A stretch of 6,711 nucleotides of DNA from DATEMK01 sp035275625 (lineage in GTDB: Bacteria; Bacteroidota; Bacteroidia; AKYH767-A; OLB10), in contig DATEMK010000100.1 in assembly GCA_035275625.1 (NCBI GenBank), forward strand, positions 1 through 6,711. Reading direction: 5' to 3'. Position 1 is the stretch's first letter, and each line of letters begins with the position of its first letter. The position numbers and the translations under genes were made by a program. This document shows, piece by piece, positions 6,144-6,711 of the stretch. Under the pieces are notes generated by a model, which was given only the letters and a program-made list of their open reading frames with translations, was not told the origin of the DNA and ran no database searches.

Positions 6144-6711
6144 CCTGGTTATGATTTGCCGGTAAAAATATTTTAAAAGTACTTCCGTAATTCAAGGTGC
6201 TTTCTACTTTCACTTCTCCTCCCAACGATTCTGCCTGCGCCTTTACTAAATTAAGGCCTATTCCTTTTCCCTCTATTTTTTTTCCATGAAACCTGTTGTA
6301 TAATCCGAATATTTTATCCCCGTTCTTTTCCATGTCAATACCCATCCCGTTGTCTTTTACGGAAAGACAAATAAAATCCTTATCCTGCCGGGTCTGTAAA
6401 TGAATAATTAAAGGCACTTCAGGGGACCGGTACTTAATTGCATTGGAGAGTAAATTGTACATAATGCTGTAGAGATAGCTTTTCACGGTAACCATACCTT
6501 CCGGGTTTTGAAAATCGGAAGTGATAAAAGCTTTACTTTGTATAATCTCACTTTCCAGCACTCTCTTAATCAGGTTCAGTTCCGTTTCAAAGGTGATATA
6601 TTCTTTCTTCTTTTTTTCATCACGGACAGATATGGTAGTGTTCATATCTTTCACTATGTTGTCCAGGTCAGTTATTTCAATTGCCACATTTTCCAATATC
6701 GTCTTGCTTTT
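6130..6711 (-). CDS. Sensor histidine kinase, C-terminal ATPase part (cut by the window edge)
   Basis: The reading frame is open to the last base of the window, giving 193 residues of the C-terminal end; the true start and the phosphorylated-His region lie outside. The first 40 or so residues (TDLDNIVKDMNTTISVRDEK) look like the second dimerisation helix that follows the His box. The HATPase_c domain then shows all expected boxes: N box NLLSNAIKYRSP (about 6421-6459), G1 box DNGMGID (6334-6354), F box IFGLYNRFHG, G2 box GKGIGLNLV ending in SLGGEVKVES, and GSTFKIFLP near the end. These should bind ATP and allow autophosphorylation of the His upstream. The sensor input cannot be seen. The form of the F and G2 boxes is that of the PAS-type kinases common in Bacteroidota. 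A TTG near 6696 is only an internal Leu codon and not a start. Directly downstream lies the apparent response-regulator remnant. Confidence 0.9.
   Translation of the reverse strand, partial: KSKTILENVAIEITDLDNIVKDMNTTISVRDEKKKKEYITFETELNLIKRVLESEIIQSKAFITSDFQNPEGMVTVKSYLYSIMYNLLSNAIKYRSPEVPLIIHLQTRQDKDFICLSVKDNGMGIDMEKNGDKIFGLYNRFHGKKIEGKGIGLNLVKAQAESLGGEVKVESTLNYGSTFKIFLPANHNQDATH

Noticed and set aside
1..6711. CRISPR array, tRNA or rRNA gene, insertion sequence, phage or defence genes
   Set aside because: No regularly spaced identical repeats, no cloverleaf-like sequence, no transposase or integrase motifs and no defence-type domains were seen on either strand. The only repeats are diverged protein-domain copies.

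Overview
This window looks like chromosomal DNA from a member of the Bacteroidota. The reasons are three C-terminal regions of the type IX secretion (T9SS) type A sorting-domain kind, SprB-like and Ig-like adhesin repeats, start codons without Shine-Dalgarno sequences, and promoter-like sequences of the Bacteroidota form (TTG/TTTG, about 19-20 nt, TAnnTTTG). The genus cannot be fixed from the sequence.

Layout from left to right. Positions 111-2669 (+) encode a large secreted mosaic protein with a LamG-like domain, an Ig-like domain, a DNRLRE/CBM96-like domain, three more Ig-like domains and a T9SS sorting domain. Positions 2800-3321 (+) encode a small Pro/Ala/Thr-rich lipoprotein carrying two copies of a His/Cys motif. 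Positions 3551-4006 (+) encode a PaaI-like hotdog thioesterase. Positions 4091 to about 4540 (-) hold the decayed 3' end of another T9SS cargo gene, with two in-frame stops. Positions 4593-5930 (+) encode a second intact T9SS cargo protein with SprB-like repeats and a conserved unnamed central domain, followed by a strong intrinsic terminator. At the right edge, on the minus strand, is the ATPase end of a sensor histidine kinase that runs out of the window. Immediately downstream of it, at 6062-6143, is what reads as the two ends of a response-regulator gene with its middle missing.

The genes do not form one obvious operon. Each of the first three + strand genes has its own promoter-like sequence, and strands alternate in the right half. 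The common theme is the cell surface: two intact and one broken T9SS cargo proteins plus a lipoprotein. The thioesterase and the kinase are ordinary neighbours with no visible functional link. I do not see a complete new multi-gene system. The parts most worth a second look are the twin-motif lipoprotein, the central domain of the 4593-5930 protein, and the two broken genes on the minus strand, neither of which appears as one intact open reading frame.
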